From: Chondrilla cf. caribensis
Lineage: Eukaryota > Porifera > Demospongiae > Chondrillida > Chondrillidae
Length of the DNA: 64,000 nucleotides
Direction: 5' to 3'
Assembly: GCA_964020155.1 (NCBI GenBank)
Contig: OZ026546.1
Span: 6,966,379 to 7,030,378, forward strand
Made by a program: the position numbers and the translations under genes. The notes under the pieces are model-generated. The model ran no database searches. It saw only the letters and a program-made list of their open reading frames with translations, and was not told where the DNA came from. Shown piece by piece: positions 38,559 to 56,381 of the stretch. The number at the start of each line of letters is the position of its first letter. The stretch's first letter is position 1.

Positions 38559-38585
38559 GCTCTGTTGATTACAAACGATAGATTA

Positions 38586-38595
38586 GGGAATTTCC
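38586..38595. promoter_or_regulatory. kB-type site in a class-B promoter upstream of G6
   Basis: GGGAATTTCC with ATTAG before and C after, in the position of the GGGAATTCCC site of other class B promoters. Just left lies a (CA)-rich tract, 38340-38555. Confidence 0.55.
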
Positions 38596-38760
38596 CTTTC
38601 ATACGCCTCAAATAGTAGATTCAAAAATATACACCTGATATATTTATACACACAATACAATTCAGTTGCAATTCATGTGTTCAGATGGACAAGGGAGGGA
38701 GGAGTTTCTGCATTTGCACAGGGAAATTCTGTATTTGGTTCCTAGCTCTCCTTACCCAGT

Positions 38761-38939
38761 CTACTCTCTCTCCCTCCCTCCTCCAACCTCTTCATATTCA
38801 GTAGTTGTACCAACATTCACTGCCTCATAAGCTGGGTTCTTCTCCATGGTCATCTCCTGATCAGTCCATCCAGAAGGAGGCTTCATTTCCATTTCATCAT
38901 AGATCAATTTGGATGTCGTAGTTTCCTTTGGAATTGTAC
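38761..38939 (-). pseudogene. Orphan class B tail exon (T4)
   Basis: An open 179-nt tail exon with YDEM, NPAYEAV and EYEEV, one codon longer at its end. It follows the real G7 tail (39306) and has no membrane exon of its own. By diagnostic bases (ATCAATTTGGATGTCGTAG, TTCCTAGCTCTCC) it resembles the G10 tail at 55110, not its positional twin T6 at 49023. Confidence 0.7.
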
Positions 38940-39305
38940 CTAAGACTGTACATCAAGTTGCACATTAATTAAATTATACACCTACTTGTTTGTATAGTAT
39001 TGGTACAACAGTGTACAACAGTGTACACTGTGTAGTCTAGCCATACCATCCCTATTGAGGGCCTTGGGGTGTGAAGGGGAGGGGACTTTCAACTCGAACA
39101 GTGATCAGTTCTAACCTTAGCTACCACATATGGTCCTTCCATTCTGAGCATAGCCTTGCGTCAGGATTTAATGCTACGTTATATACAGGGCCGCGGGGTA
39201 AATTTATACACACAAGATAATTCAATTGCATGCAATTCATGTGTTCAAATGAGCTCAATACAAAACAGTAAAGTTGCTGCATTTGATTCCTCCTTCTTTC
39301 CCAGT

Positions 39306-45008
<5,703 letters not shown>

Positions 45009-45400
45009 CTCGGACAGTCTTCGTGGACGATCGAGAGTATGACGTAAATTTCTGTCTCTAACAACCGACTTCAGGCGTTTACCGAATACTCGAAGCTTAT
45101 CATTATAAATCAACACACTATAGATATTAGCTGATAACTTCTTAGCGTCGACCGTCCCGTACTCGTGTACCGAATCTGCAAAACAAATACCGCGACCGGT
45201 GATGGGGGATTCCCTTTTACGCTAAGCTGCAACATGGAACCAAAAATTGCTGAACACAAACACATCACCAACAGAGAAGATGGAGAAAGTAATGTAGTAG
45301 CTCTTGTACCCCTTAGTTTGCTTCAAGGGACGTCTGTAGTCAAGTATACATACACACTGTCTGCCCATCTCAATACTAGTAGACACTTCAGTAGTCTATA
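45009..45400 (-). promoter_or_regulatory. G7 class-A promoter with kB site 45205-45214
   Basis: The same module as before G5: CCGCGACCGGTGA, then GGGGATTCCC, 197 bp upstream of the chosen start codon. Confidence 0.6.
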
Positions 45401-46029
45401 GTCAGATGAACAATTAGCCAGGGGAGTATACCTTAATACGCCACACTGCTGCAACCCAAAGATGGTTAATTCAATACAATAAATCTTGATCGTGTGCTCT
45501 AAGTTATGAAGTACAAATACATGTTTGAGAGATGGACATGTATAATACAAAATTAATAATCACACACACACTACAAAAATTCATAGCACGATTCATATAA
45601 ATATCATGTATGTCTCAGGAATTGAAAACTAGAAAACAAGAGATGTACAAATGATGTCAATAATGTGTCTAATATGTGATTTATCATAAATTAGCATAAA
45701 CAGGTTTGGTTTTGCTGATGTGTGCTTGTCCTATTGGCTCATAAGCAGGATTAGTTGTGAGTTTCATTTCAACTTCTTCATAATTTGGATTCTGAATCGA
45801 ACCCTCAATGGTAATGGGTTGATAGGCAGGGTTCGATTCCAGTTGTACATTTTTGATTTCAGTTTCAGAATGTGTATCCACTTCATCATAAACACGGTCT
45901 TCTTTCCCGGGGTTGTGTGGTGGACTGTTCCCTCTTGCTACAATGCCAATATAAAGCAGTATGTATTGTATGCACACTTCAGCCATTTACACAATATACA
46001 CTATAATACTATAATGTAACACAGAGACA

Positions 46030-46030
<1 letters not shown>

Positions 46031-46093
<63 letters not shown>
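46031..46093. repeat. (CA)n tract in G8
   Basis: Pure CA, about half the length of the G6 counterpart. Confidence 0.95.
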
Positions 46094-46095
<2 letters not shown>

Positions 46096-46482
46096 CTTAC
46101 ACGTGAGCTGTACAAGTTGTACATAAAGCACTCACTATTCTTCCAGAACTTCATGCACAAGATCACACAGACAATGATAATAATGATAATGGCAAGGAGA
46201 AAAACCACTACCAATCCGATTGCCACAAGAATGTAGACAGGAAATGAGAAACCTAATGGTTGTGTGGGAAATGTCAACAGAAGAAGGCATACAGTATCAT
46301 AGCTGATACCTAGCAGCACGTCAATAACATTAACAGAGATGAAGTGAATGTGTACATGTGCAGTATGTTGCTCTAATTCAATTCTCTCAAATTCATTTTG
46401 ACTTTATAAGACTGCTGTACACAGGAATACATATCTTACAGGAGAAATGTAAGGCAAACACCCAAACACCCCCCCACACGCA

Positions 46483-46484
<2 letters not shown>

Positions 46485-46525
<41 letters not shown>

Positions 46526-46545
46526 ACAAACACACACACACACTC
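46485..46545. repeat. (CA)n tract at the FN3 donor of G8
   Basis: Directly after the FN3 donor; in G6 the same place has only CACGCACACATA and a run of C. Confidence 0.9.
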
Positions 46546-47302
46546 ACCTGTAACATCAAACTCCTCTGACACAACACTCTCTGATGATCCATGTTCATTG
46601 GCTGCAGTCACTCTCACTGTATAACTACCACCACTGAGGACACCTTGGTATGTGGTGGTCACTGGGGAATACAGTCCTGATGGAGTAGCAGAGACTACGC
46701 GAGTATCAGATTGACGAGCAGAGTGGCCATCTTTAGTGAACTGAAGTTGGAATGAGAACATGCTCCCACTCCTCATCCTCTCAGTACCAGGATAGTCTGT
46801 ACTCAGTACAACAGTTACTGTAGTACCATCAGAGGTTGCTGTGGGTCTAGCTGGGTTGGAGGGTCTACCTGTAATGAGGATAAGGTATAGCTGCACGCAC
46901 GCATGGATGCACACACACACGCGCACACACACACACAACATAATATGACTACAGACCAACTCACCCAACAGAGGAGTCACTGTCACATCACGTTCTGATG
47001 TTCCAAACACATTCTTCACTGAAACTCTAAAGGTGTACTCCCTACCAGCTTGTAGTCCTGGGATGAACAGGTTGTCACCTTCACGTGATGTGTTTGGATG
47101 TAGGACTCCATTTCTGTACACTCTGACAACAAGTGTTGGGTCATTGGGATCCTCCAGGTTGAGCTTCACTCCAGCACAGCATGTTTGGATGGCACTTGGA
47201 TCAAGAGAGGTACGTAGGAGCCATTGTGATGTTTGGAGGATCTGTACAGGTTAGAGACTATAATAAAGCTATGAAATAATACTACTCTGGTTTGGCCAGA
47301 GA

Positions 47303-47462
47303 CAAGACTTCCTAAAATGTGAAAAGAACTCTAAAGAATTCACATCACTTCTATTGGATGACTACTCAGTCTAATAAAGTGGCGGTGGTTTCTGGTTACT
47401 GTCTTAGTTCATTACTTCTGGTGGTTAATTGATAAATCAATGGATTACTGATATTATAATAT
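47303..47462. mobile_element. Fragment of the 28.3-kb element, interrupting G8
   Basis: Same junction with Ig1 as in G6, but the other end is shorter, joining GGCCAGAGA directly to CAAGACTTCCTAAAA. Confidence 0.65.
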
Positions 47463-48423
47463 CTCCTTTCAATAGATGTCCTATCGTTACAGGTTATACT
47501 CAGGTTCTCTCCTTCCCCTACCACAACTTGCCCTTCTGGAGAAAAGGTCACACCTTGAGCTGAAGAGATGGTCCAGGTAAACTGGAGAATGATGGCAAAC
47601 TCGACAATATCCATCGGCCAATACAATATTATTCTTTGAGATATTTAGACTTTATGGATCTGCAAACGAAGTAAAGAGGATATTAAGTAGGATGACAGTA
47701 AGTGTCTGCATGCACCTTAAATACTGGGTGGTATTGCAATAGAAATTACTTTGAAAATAGACCATTATCAATTTGCCTTTATCTGGATTTGACTCTTATC
47801 CTTTACTGATACTTGGTTTGTACAATATGTAGTGATGTACCAGATAGTATGAAAAGAATTATATATAATTATAAGGTACTCAAAAGTGACTGTAATTATA
47901 CTTCATCCATACACATGCACTCGGCACATTCATTGTTTTCTATACAAGTCCACAAATATGGAATTGTTTTCTTATATTTAGACATAACATTCACTAACAC
48001 TGTCAGCTATCTATTTTCAGGCATGTTTCAGGCCACTATCATAACAGTAACACTCACTGTTTCTTGTAATTGTCTGTTCAGTATATCATGTCCTATGTGT
48101 GATCAATATGAAACAATAATAAAGTACATGTGCGTTCACTGAGCATATTGTATACGCATGATTATATATAACAAAATATGGGGAGAGATGCTTTGGATGT
48201 TAACCTGTATATCTACTGTACCCAGCTATAGGCCCAGTTTTGTGTAGCCAGCAAGTGAAAAGGAAGCAGAAAAGGTGATTGCCCACACAAGACTGCCATA
48301 TGGTCTCCCATGACATGTTCTCATGTATCTCACATACCATAATAATATGTATACACGTGTGCTTCTATGTATTGATCTGAATAAGCATTATTAAGAAGCA
48401 AAATAAGTATATCATGAGCTCAC

Positions 48424-48534
48424 CTCTTCTCATTTTGATCCAGTACCAATACTAGCATCAAACACAGTTGAGATCACAACAAGGCAGGCCAGTACAGCAA
48501 TGATGACTACTGTGATAATAGCTTATCTGTTGAA
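48424..48534 (-). pseudogene. Decayed class B membrane exon (duplicate)
   Basis: Twin of 38157-38263, with one small AAC insertion. Non-functional. Confidence 0.6.
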
Positions 48535-48848
48535 GGTACAGGTCTGCATGGTTCCTTATACAGTAAGCAAAATATCTATTTCATGGAGATTGAAGTATTC
48601 TAACACACATACAAACAAACAAACAAACATAGTCACACATATGCGTGCACACCTATATACACACATGTATGCACATACACACATGTACAGACACACACTC
48701 AAGTACACAAACAAATACAGACACACGTGTACACATGGTATACAAGTGTACACACAGACTAACACACAAGTACACACACGCACGCACGCATGCATGCACA
48801 CACACACACACACACAAAAGGGTTCTGTTGATTACAAACAATAGATGA

Positions 48849-48858
48849 GGGAATTTCC
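48849..48858. promoter_or_regulatory. kB-type site in the class-B promoter upstream of G8
   Basis: GGGAATTTCC in GATGAGGGAATTTCCCTTTC, the twin of 38586-38595. Confidence 0.55.
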
Positions 48859-49022
48859 CTTTCATACGTCTCAAATAGTAGATTCAAAAATATACACCTG
48901 ATATATTTATACACACAATACAATTCAGTTGCAATTCATGTGTTCAGATGGACAAGGGAGGGAGGAGTTTCTGCATTTGCACAGGGAAATTCTGTATTTG
49001 GTTCCTCCTTCACCTTCCCAGT

Positions 49023-49198
49023 CTACTCTCTCCTTCCTCCTCCAACCTCTTCATATTCAGTAGTTGTACCAACATTCACTGCCTCATAAGCTGGGTTCTT
49101 CTCCATGGCCATCTACTGATCAGTCTGTCCAGAAGGAGGCTTCATTTCCATTTCATCATAGACCAGTTCTGATGTCTTAGCTCCCTTTGGGACTGTGC
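49023..49198 (-). pseudogene. Class B tail exon with premature stop (T6)
   Basis: 176 nt, but the codon after DQ is TAG (49113-49115), where the others have GAG. NPAYEAV and YEEV are cut off. It lies downstream of the intact G9 tail. Confidence 0.8.
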
Positions 49199-49567
49199 CT
49201 AAGACTGTACATCAAGTTGCACATTAATTAAATTATACACCTACTTGTTTGTATAGTATTGGTACAACAGTGTACAACAGTGTACACTGTGTAGTCTAGC
49301 CATACCATCCCTATTGGGAGCCTTAGGGTGTGAAGGGGAGGGGACTTTCAACTCGAACAGTGATCAGTTCTAACCTTAGCTACCACATATGGTCCTTCCA
49401 TTCTGAGCATAGCCTTGCGTCATGATTTAATACTACGTTATATACAGGGCCGCGGGGTAAATTTATACACACAAGATAATTCAATTGCATGCAATTCATG
49501 TGTTCAAATGAGCTCAATACAAAACAGTAAAGTTGCTATACTTTGTTCCTCCTTCTCCTTCCCCAGT

Positions 49568-50687
49568 CTACTCTCTCCTTCTTCCTCCAACCTCTTCATA
49601 TTCAGTAGTTGTACCAACATTCACTGCCTCATAAGCTGGGTTCTTCTCCATGGTCATCTCCTGATCAGTCTGTCCAGAAGGAGGCTTCATTTCCATTTCA
49701 TCATAGACCAGTTTGGATGTCTTAGCTCCCTTTGGGATGGTGCCTAAGACTGTACATTAAGCTGCACATTAATTTAATTATTAGCCTACTTGTTTGTATA
49801 GTATTGGTACAACAGTGTACACTAGCTATACCATCCCTAATGGGACCATGGGGTTTGAAGGAGAAGGAACTTGTAACCCAAACAGTGATCAGTTCAAACC
49901 TACCAGATAGGGCCCTTCCATTGGTATCATATCCGATGGCTATGAATCTCATTAACTCAAATCTGGGTCATTAGACCTCATTGGTTGATGGCTGCCGAAC
50001 TACAGGTGGACTAATAGTCTTTGGCTAGACCATCCCAACCCCTCCATGTCCATCACCACCCACAGCACCTCTCGGAATGGTACATAGCTGGCCATAGGCT
50101 ACACACTATGCCACAAATAACCTATAATTTACAGTTGGTGAATGTGAAACATGACCGTTTAGTGAAGACACTGAAATTATGACTGTACTGCTTATTCCCA
50201 CTAACTACTGTTGTTGTTGCTAAGTGTGTAAACCATACAAGTGTTCAAACCATTATTGTAGGTGTGTTTACCATACAAGTGTGTAAACATGGAAATGCTT
50301 CCTTACTGCAACCACAATACTATTATAGGTATTCAATTTGTACACTCAAAAACACAAAGGGTCCACACATATTCCTAGTACACTGAACACACTGGTGAAC
50401 TGCATGTGCTTGGTTGTCATGTGTTACTAAATATATACTCAACCACAAACTGCGAATACGTAGGAGCTCACCTCTTCTCAATTTGACACTGACCAGGATT
50501 GAATACACAGTCAAGATCACAAGGAGGAAGACCAGTACAGCAATGATGACTGCCAGGATTGTGATAATTGTCTCACATGAGGACACTGGTGCATTTGATG
50601 ATGCTACAGGGGCTTTAATACACAATGTAGTAGTGCATTAAGACTGCTTATCATCATCGAGTATATAGGCAGTGACAGACAGACACA

Positions 50688-50784
<97 letters not shown>

Positions 50785-51168
50785 CACACATACACTCACC
50801 AGTAACAACAAACTCCTCTGACACAACACTCTCTGATGATCCATGTTCATTGACTGCAGTCACTCTCACTGTATAACTACCACCACTGAGGACACCTTGG
50901 TATGTGGTGGTCACTGGGGAAGACAGTCCTGATGGAGTAGCAGAGACTACTTGAGTATCAGATTGACGACCAGAGCGGCCATCTTTAGTGAACTGAAGTT
51001 GGAATGAGAACATGCTCCCACTCCTCATCCTCTCAGTACCAGGATAGTCTGTACTCAGTACAACAGTTACTGTAGTACCATTAGAGGTTACTGTGGGTCT
51101 AGCTGGGTTGGAGGGTCTGCCTGTAGTGAGGAATAAGAATGTAGTCACACGCAAGTGTGAATGCACAC

Positions 51169-51251
<83 letters not shown>

Positions 51252-53978
51252 CATATTATGACTACAGACCAACTCACCCAACAGAGGAGTCACTGTCACA
51301 TCACGTTCTGATGTTCCAAACACATTCTTCACTAAAACTCTTAAGGTGTACTCCCTACCAGCTTGTAGTCCTGGGATGAACAGGTTGTCACCTTCACGTG
51401 ATGTGTTTGGATGTAGGACTCCATTTCTATACACTTTGACAACAAGTGTTGGGTCGTCGGGATCCTCCAGGTTGAGCTTCACTCCAGCACAGCATGTTTG
51501 GATGGTACTTGGATCAAGAGAGGTAGGAGCCATTGTGATGTTTGGAGGGTCTGTACAGGAAGGTCATACACTGCTTTACTGTCAAAGTACACACTTTTCA
51601 GACTATAATATATCCAGTGACACAAGAGAGAGTTCAACATGGATGGTCATGAAAACATTACAATAGTTATAATATCTTGTAACAGATAGTACATGTATAT
51701 TAATTACATTACTATTACCATTGCTATTACCATTCTGAGAATCCACTCAAAGATACTAACTTGGAATTTGGATTGTACAAGAACTCTATAGCTAACTACT
51801 GTGGAATTGATGTTATCCGCCATCAATGGTGTCACCTTATCAAACTATCACCATGTGATGAATGTACTGTACGTATGTCAGAGACTATGACAGTGGACAC
51901 TATACAAACTCACATCCTAATGTCAAATTAGCTGGAGGCTCAGTCTGTTCCATCCTGGTACCGACATTGATTACAGCCGAACATGACACAGTGACACCAT
52001 TCAGAGACCTCATCACTGATGTGAGAACTAAAGGAGATCCGTTAGTACCAACAATTACTCCTCCAGTCCCATTAACAGCTCGGCTTGAACTAATAGAAGT
52101 TACCACTTCACTTCCTCTCCTCAGGGTCCATACCACAATGTAGGGTTGAGTACCGTCGTTCGCTGCACACTCAAATGTAGCATTACCTCCTTCTACCACG
52201 TCTTGACTGGATGGTAGGACGGTGAAGTTGACTGTTTGAGCCGAAACTATATGAGAATCAATATAATTATAGTTAGCGTAATTGCGATTAGTCATATAGC
52301 CACGTACTCTGATATCACAAGATATGAAGGTTTTATGCACTTAACTTCAGATGTTTTATACACTGATCTATTCAATTAACTAAACGATAGCTATATTAGC
52401 CATCAGCTATCATCCAAATGGGTAGTGAATACAGAACCATCATCATAATTCAAGAGGCAATTGACAATGTAAAATCATTCAACATTAATTAGTACGATAC
52501 ATTGCCCAATTTCTACATAAGCGTTTCATTAATACATAGATAGACCACAATAATAATCCTATATAATGATTTCACCTCAAGAAGTTTTGATTTAACCTGT
52601 GATTTCACTCAAAAACAACCACCATACTGATTCAACTTCATGATTATACATAATGCGTGTACATATACTTAATGACGCTAACATTATGCTAGTCCCTTAG
52701 CTGGACCCACAAAAAGCACCTACATGGTCGACTAACAGGGAGAGTTTGGTTCAGTGACACCATAGATCTTCCATACCACTGACTTGTGACAGAATGCAAT
52801 CTCTGACCAATGAGTACAAACTGGGATAATTTATTATTTAATATAGAAATCTAATCTTAGTCTACAGACCTACCAAAACCCCTATAGTCCATCTACCTAC
52901 TAGCAAACATATAGTAGACATGACACAACTTACATGGTACATTCAGGGTAGCACTGTCTGTGCTACCGATTAAATTAGTACAAGTGAATACAGAACCATT
53001 GTCTGAATCTTCTAATGGACCAAATCTGTACTCAGCAGATGTGTTAGTAACTAGGGTGACACCAAGGTACCTCGGGTGATCCTGGATGTTATCATTGCCG
53101 TTAAGGTTGAGCCTGATAAAAACAGTACCCACAGAAAAGGAACACGTAACAGTCAAATTCTGTCCTCTCACTCCAACAAGAGGTTTTGGTTGAAGTTGAA
53201 CTTGAGCTGTAGAGAAACAAAGAATAGACAAAAGAGGATCCTTCCAAAGAGAAGCATTGAATTTCTCTCCTGTTCAAGCATATCAGCAGGCAACAACAAC
53301 AAAAAGTCAAGATCAGATCTGCTTGGTGACTCTTCTACACTAACTAAATATTAAGTTAGCCATGGTGAGTGCAGTGTTAGTCACACTGACGTCATCACAA
53401 GCCCTCCATTAGAATAGAAAACATATATAGGATTCAAAGGTAAAGTGTTTTGGATATTTAGCAATGCAAACTGCACATTCTTCACTGTTTGGATTTCTTG
53501 TACTGTCTTATGGTAAGAAAGGAATATACTAACTAATGAGAATATTGTGCTTGTCCGTTGTATACAATATATCTCATTTTATGAATGTTGTCATTGTTTT
53601 CAAAGCACAGGTGATCTTGGGCAGCTTGACTTAAATTTTGCAGTCACAGTGATGATGTGGACTGATATCATGGTCTGCTTACCTCAAGACACTACAACAC
53701 ATGTCACATAACACAGGCTTAGAGCATAGCACATGAAATACCTATTGATATGGTATAACCATCCCCTAAACACTTCCATCAGTCAGGTTAAAACAAGGAA
53801 TAACTCATCCATTGTCTTCTGCAGTAAACCCATCTGCCATCCTCCATTAATGGCAAGCATCCAAATTGAATTACAGAAACAAAATCTTACCTCGAGTAAC
53901 TCGAAACTGAAGTACGCTACTTAGAACGTAAACGACTTGAATGAACGTCCACACTGTCTTCCTTGTTGGAGTAGTCAT
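49568..53978 (-). CDS. G9: compact receptor with two Ig and two FN3 domains, class B tail, 529 aa
   Basis: Exons: 53978-53891 (signal MTTPTRKTVWTFIQVVYVL), 53206-52934 (Ig), 52231-51914 (Ig), 51550-51278 (FN3), 51120-50800 (FN3), 50612-50472 (membrane) and 49743-49568 (tail). The total is 1590 nt, or 530 codons. Ig1 30-120 (VTCSFSV, FTCTNL), Ig2 121-226 (TFECAAND, VWTLRRG, VSCSAV), FN3 227-317 ([10 protein letters not shown]) and 318-424, helix 425-471 (TIITILAVIIAVLVFLLVI), tail 472-529 (LVYDEMEMK, NPAYEAV, EYEEV). It joins the signal-exon type of G1, the Ig1 type of G7 and the Ig type of 66-386, so it is a natural recombinant of several family members. Every border is phase 1. Confidence 0.86.
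50688..50783. repeat. (CA)n tract at the FN3 donor of G9
   Basis: Pure (CA)n, separated from the donor by CTCCACACATACACT. Confidence 0.95.
51165..51250. repeat. (CA)n tract between FN3 exons of G9
   Basis: Matches the position of the 300-bp array in G7 but is much shorter. Confidence 0.95.
53735..53850 (-). pseudogene. Ig exon fragment in the first intron of G9
   Basis: The C-terminal part of an Ig exon like 2923-3258 (CCTATTGATAT donor end, CATTGTCTTCTGCAGTAAACCCAT), with frame breaks and a missing 5' half. Its flank (ACAACACATGTCACATAACAC, AGGCTTAGAGCATAGCACATG) recurs at 59720-59780. Confidence 0.65.
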
Positions 53979-54290
53979 ACCCACTACCGACTTGGAGCGC
54001 TTACCGAATACTTGGAAGCAATAATATTATAATTCAACGCACAAAAGCGTCTTGTCCGTTACGTACACGGGTCGAATCACATGTAAAACAAAACCGACAC
54101 CAGTGATAAGGGGATTCCCCTACGTTGGGCTGCACCTATGATGTAAAGGACAAGAATTGGAACATGAACTCGCACCAACAACGACGTTAAGATGGAGGAA
54201 ACAATGTAGTGACACCTATGCCCATAAAATGTTTCAAAGGACGTCAGTACGTAGTCAAGTATGCCTCACTTGAACCATCACAATAAAAGT
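53979..54290 (-). promoter_or_regulatory. G9 class-A promoter with kB site 54110-54119
   Basis: AACCGACACCAGTGATAAGGGGATTCCCC: GGGGATTCCC lies 132 bp upstream of the start codon. Confidence 0.58.
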
Positions 54291-54539
54291 AGACTCTTTC
54301 AGATGAACATTTTAGCCAGGGCATAATTGCTAATACGATAATGCATAGATCAAAGATGGTGAATTTATTACATTGAATCTCGATTGAGCATTATATCAAC
54401 TATTATTATTGTAATAATACATGTATGAGAGTCGGACGTGTACAAACAAATGATCGCACACGCAAGCACTGCAAAAATGCACAGCATAATGAGTCAGACA
54501 TGTTTTATCATGAAGGTACAGGGAATTGAAAAAAACAAG

Positions 54540-54620
54540 AGATGTACAAATGACTTTAGTAACGTGTCTAATATGTGATTTATCACAAATTAGCATAAAC
54601 AGGTTTGGTTTTGCATGAAG
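54540..54620 (-). pseudogene. Relic of a class A tail exon
   Basis: Only the last codons (KTKPVYANL-like end and stop) and the 3' flank (AAGAGATGTACAAATGA, GTGTCTAATATGTGATTTATCACA) remain. The homology ends abruptly at about 54618. With the promoter relic at 54.93 kb it marks a deleted class A gene. Confidence 0.75.
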
Positions 54621-54927
54621 CTGATATGCAATTATATGGAGATATGGGCTTTGCATTGAACCTAGTACCATGTAGCAAGTATATAGACTAAAGTGGAGTA
54701 CTTACCATCGAATAGAGCCCAAAACACTCCTACACTGATTCTTAATAGTTTGCACCTGTGTTATGTCCATACATATATGTGATTTGAAATTGTACAATAT
54801 GTACATAAAAGTACAATGTGACGGAGTAGTAGCTAGAAGAGATCTAGAAGCAAACACAATCAGCGCATGACAACTGCTTTGACCTTATCAAAACATAGCT
54901 GGCTAGTTGTCTATGAACAATAGATGA

Positions 54928-54937
54928 GGGGTTCCCC
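54928..54937. promoter_or_regulatory. kB-type site in an orphan class-B promoter relic
   Basis: GGGGTTCCCC in ATAGATGAGGGGTTCCCCACTTG. It has the position and flanks of the class B promoter site but no gene body to its left. Confidence 0.5.
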
Positions 54938-55109
54938 ACTTGTACCTCTTGAAAACAAATTTGGTTGTCAAAAATTAAAATATTACCATACACACAATAT
55001 ATTTATACACTTACGTATATGATATATTTCAATTGCAATTCATGTGTTCAAATGGAGTTATACAAACAGTAAAGTTGCTGTATTTGGTTCCTAGCTCTCC
55101 TTCCCCAGT

Positions 55110-56345
55110 CTACTCTCTCCTTCCTCCTCCAACCTCTTCATATTCAGTAGTTGTACCAACATTCACTGCCTCATAAGCTGGGTTCTTCTCCATGGTCACC
55201 TCCTGATCAGTCTGTCCAGAAGGAGGCTTCATTTCCATTTCATCGTAAATCAATTTGGATGTCGTAGTTTCCTTTGGAATTTTACCTAAGACTGTACATC
55301 AAGTTGCAAATAAATTTAATATTAACAATAACTACTTGTTTGCTTAGTATTGTTACAACAGTGTACTACCTAGACCATCCCTAATAGGAGGTGGGGTGTG
55401 AAAGGGGAGGGACCCCCAAAACTTAGTTCTAACTCACCAAATATGGTCCTTACATTGTTTTATGTCCTTATGGCTGCTATGAATCTTGGTAACCCAAATG
55501 CACATCACTAGACCACATTGGTCAATGGTTGCACAACTGCATGTGAACTAATGGTCCTTATGGTTAGACCATAGACCCTAGATACCCATTCACCTAAACA
55601 CACTTCATGTCCACCAACCAACTGCACTCCCTCTTAGGATGTTCTATAGCTGGCTATAGACACACTATTGCCACAAATACATAACTAAATTTACAGGCAG
55701 TGAATGTGAAACAAGACCACAACATACACATACCAGTTAGGTCATTTGTAACTGTTACAATGGAAATATTGAAAGTGAGACTGTGTTGCTTCATTCCTAC
55801 TTACTGTTATTGTTTATGTTACTTAGTGTGCAAACCATACAAGTGAGCAAACCATACAAGTGTGCAAACCATACAAGTGAGCAAACCATACAAGTGTCCA
55901 TAACATAGGAGTGTGTTTATCATAGAGGTCTGTAAATACAGAAATGATTCCTTACTGTGGACGTAATGATACTATAGACACACTACTATTATATCCAATT
56001 ATTTTTTATTACTATTATTACTATTCAATTAGTACACTCACAAACATAAAGTGTCCTCACATAATACCTAGTACACTGAGTACACTGCAAACAAGCCTTA
56101 AACACGTAGGAGCTCACCTCTTCTCAATTTGACACTGACCAGGATTGAATACACAGTCAAGATCACAAGGAGGAAGACCAGTACAGCAATGATGACTGCC
56201 AGGATTATTATAATTGTCTCCAATGAGGTTACTGTTGTATTCGATGATGTATTCGATGATGCTACAGATGGTTTGATACACAAAGTAATAGTGCAATATT
56301 AATATGATTAACAACAGTTCATCACACACGTACACACACACGCAC

Positions 56346-56381
<36 letters not shown>

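Larger units (their letters stand above)
32673..39290. repeat. Segmental duplication, copy 1
   Basis: Nearly identical by eye to 43834-49545, including intergenic DNA and introns. It carries the first exon and promoter of G5, all of G6, and one orphan tail exon. Offsets change from 11160 to about 10260 as copy 1 holds extra insertions (34403-34826, 35683-35937, a 19-bp repeat at about 34076, longer CA tracts). Confidence 0.9.
45684..47614 (-). pseudogene. G8: class A receptor, twin of G6, 5' destroyed and frameshifted
   Basis: Exons matching G6: 47241-46965 (FN3), 46868-46548 (FN3), 46252-46136 (membrane), tail 45937-45684 by homology. The first FN3 exon is 277 nt instead of 273: four extra bases (GAGGTACGTAGGAGCC against GAGGTAGGAGCC, about 47212) shift the frame. 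The signal exon from 47614 (MDIVEFAIILQFTW) is cut inside Ig1 by the same element fragment as in G6, and still more of the middle is gone. The tail and helix remain open. Confidence 0.8.

Noticed and set aside
45009..45116. Upstream in-frame Met starts (MLIYNDKLRVFGKRLK) for G7 and G5
   Set aside because: They put a long basic stretch before the signal peptide, and the same DNA is untranslated leader in G1 and G9. The later Met gives a normal signal peptide.
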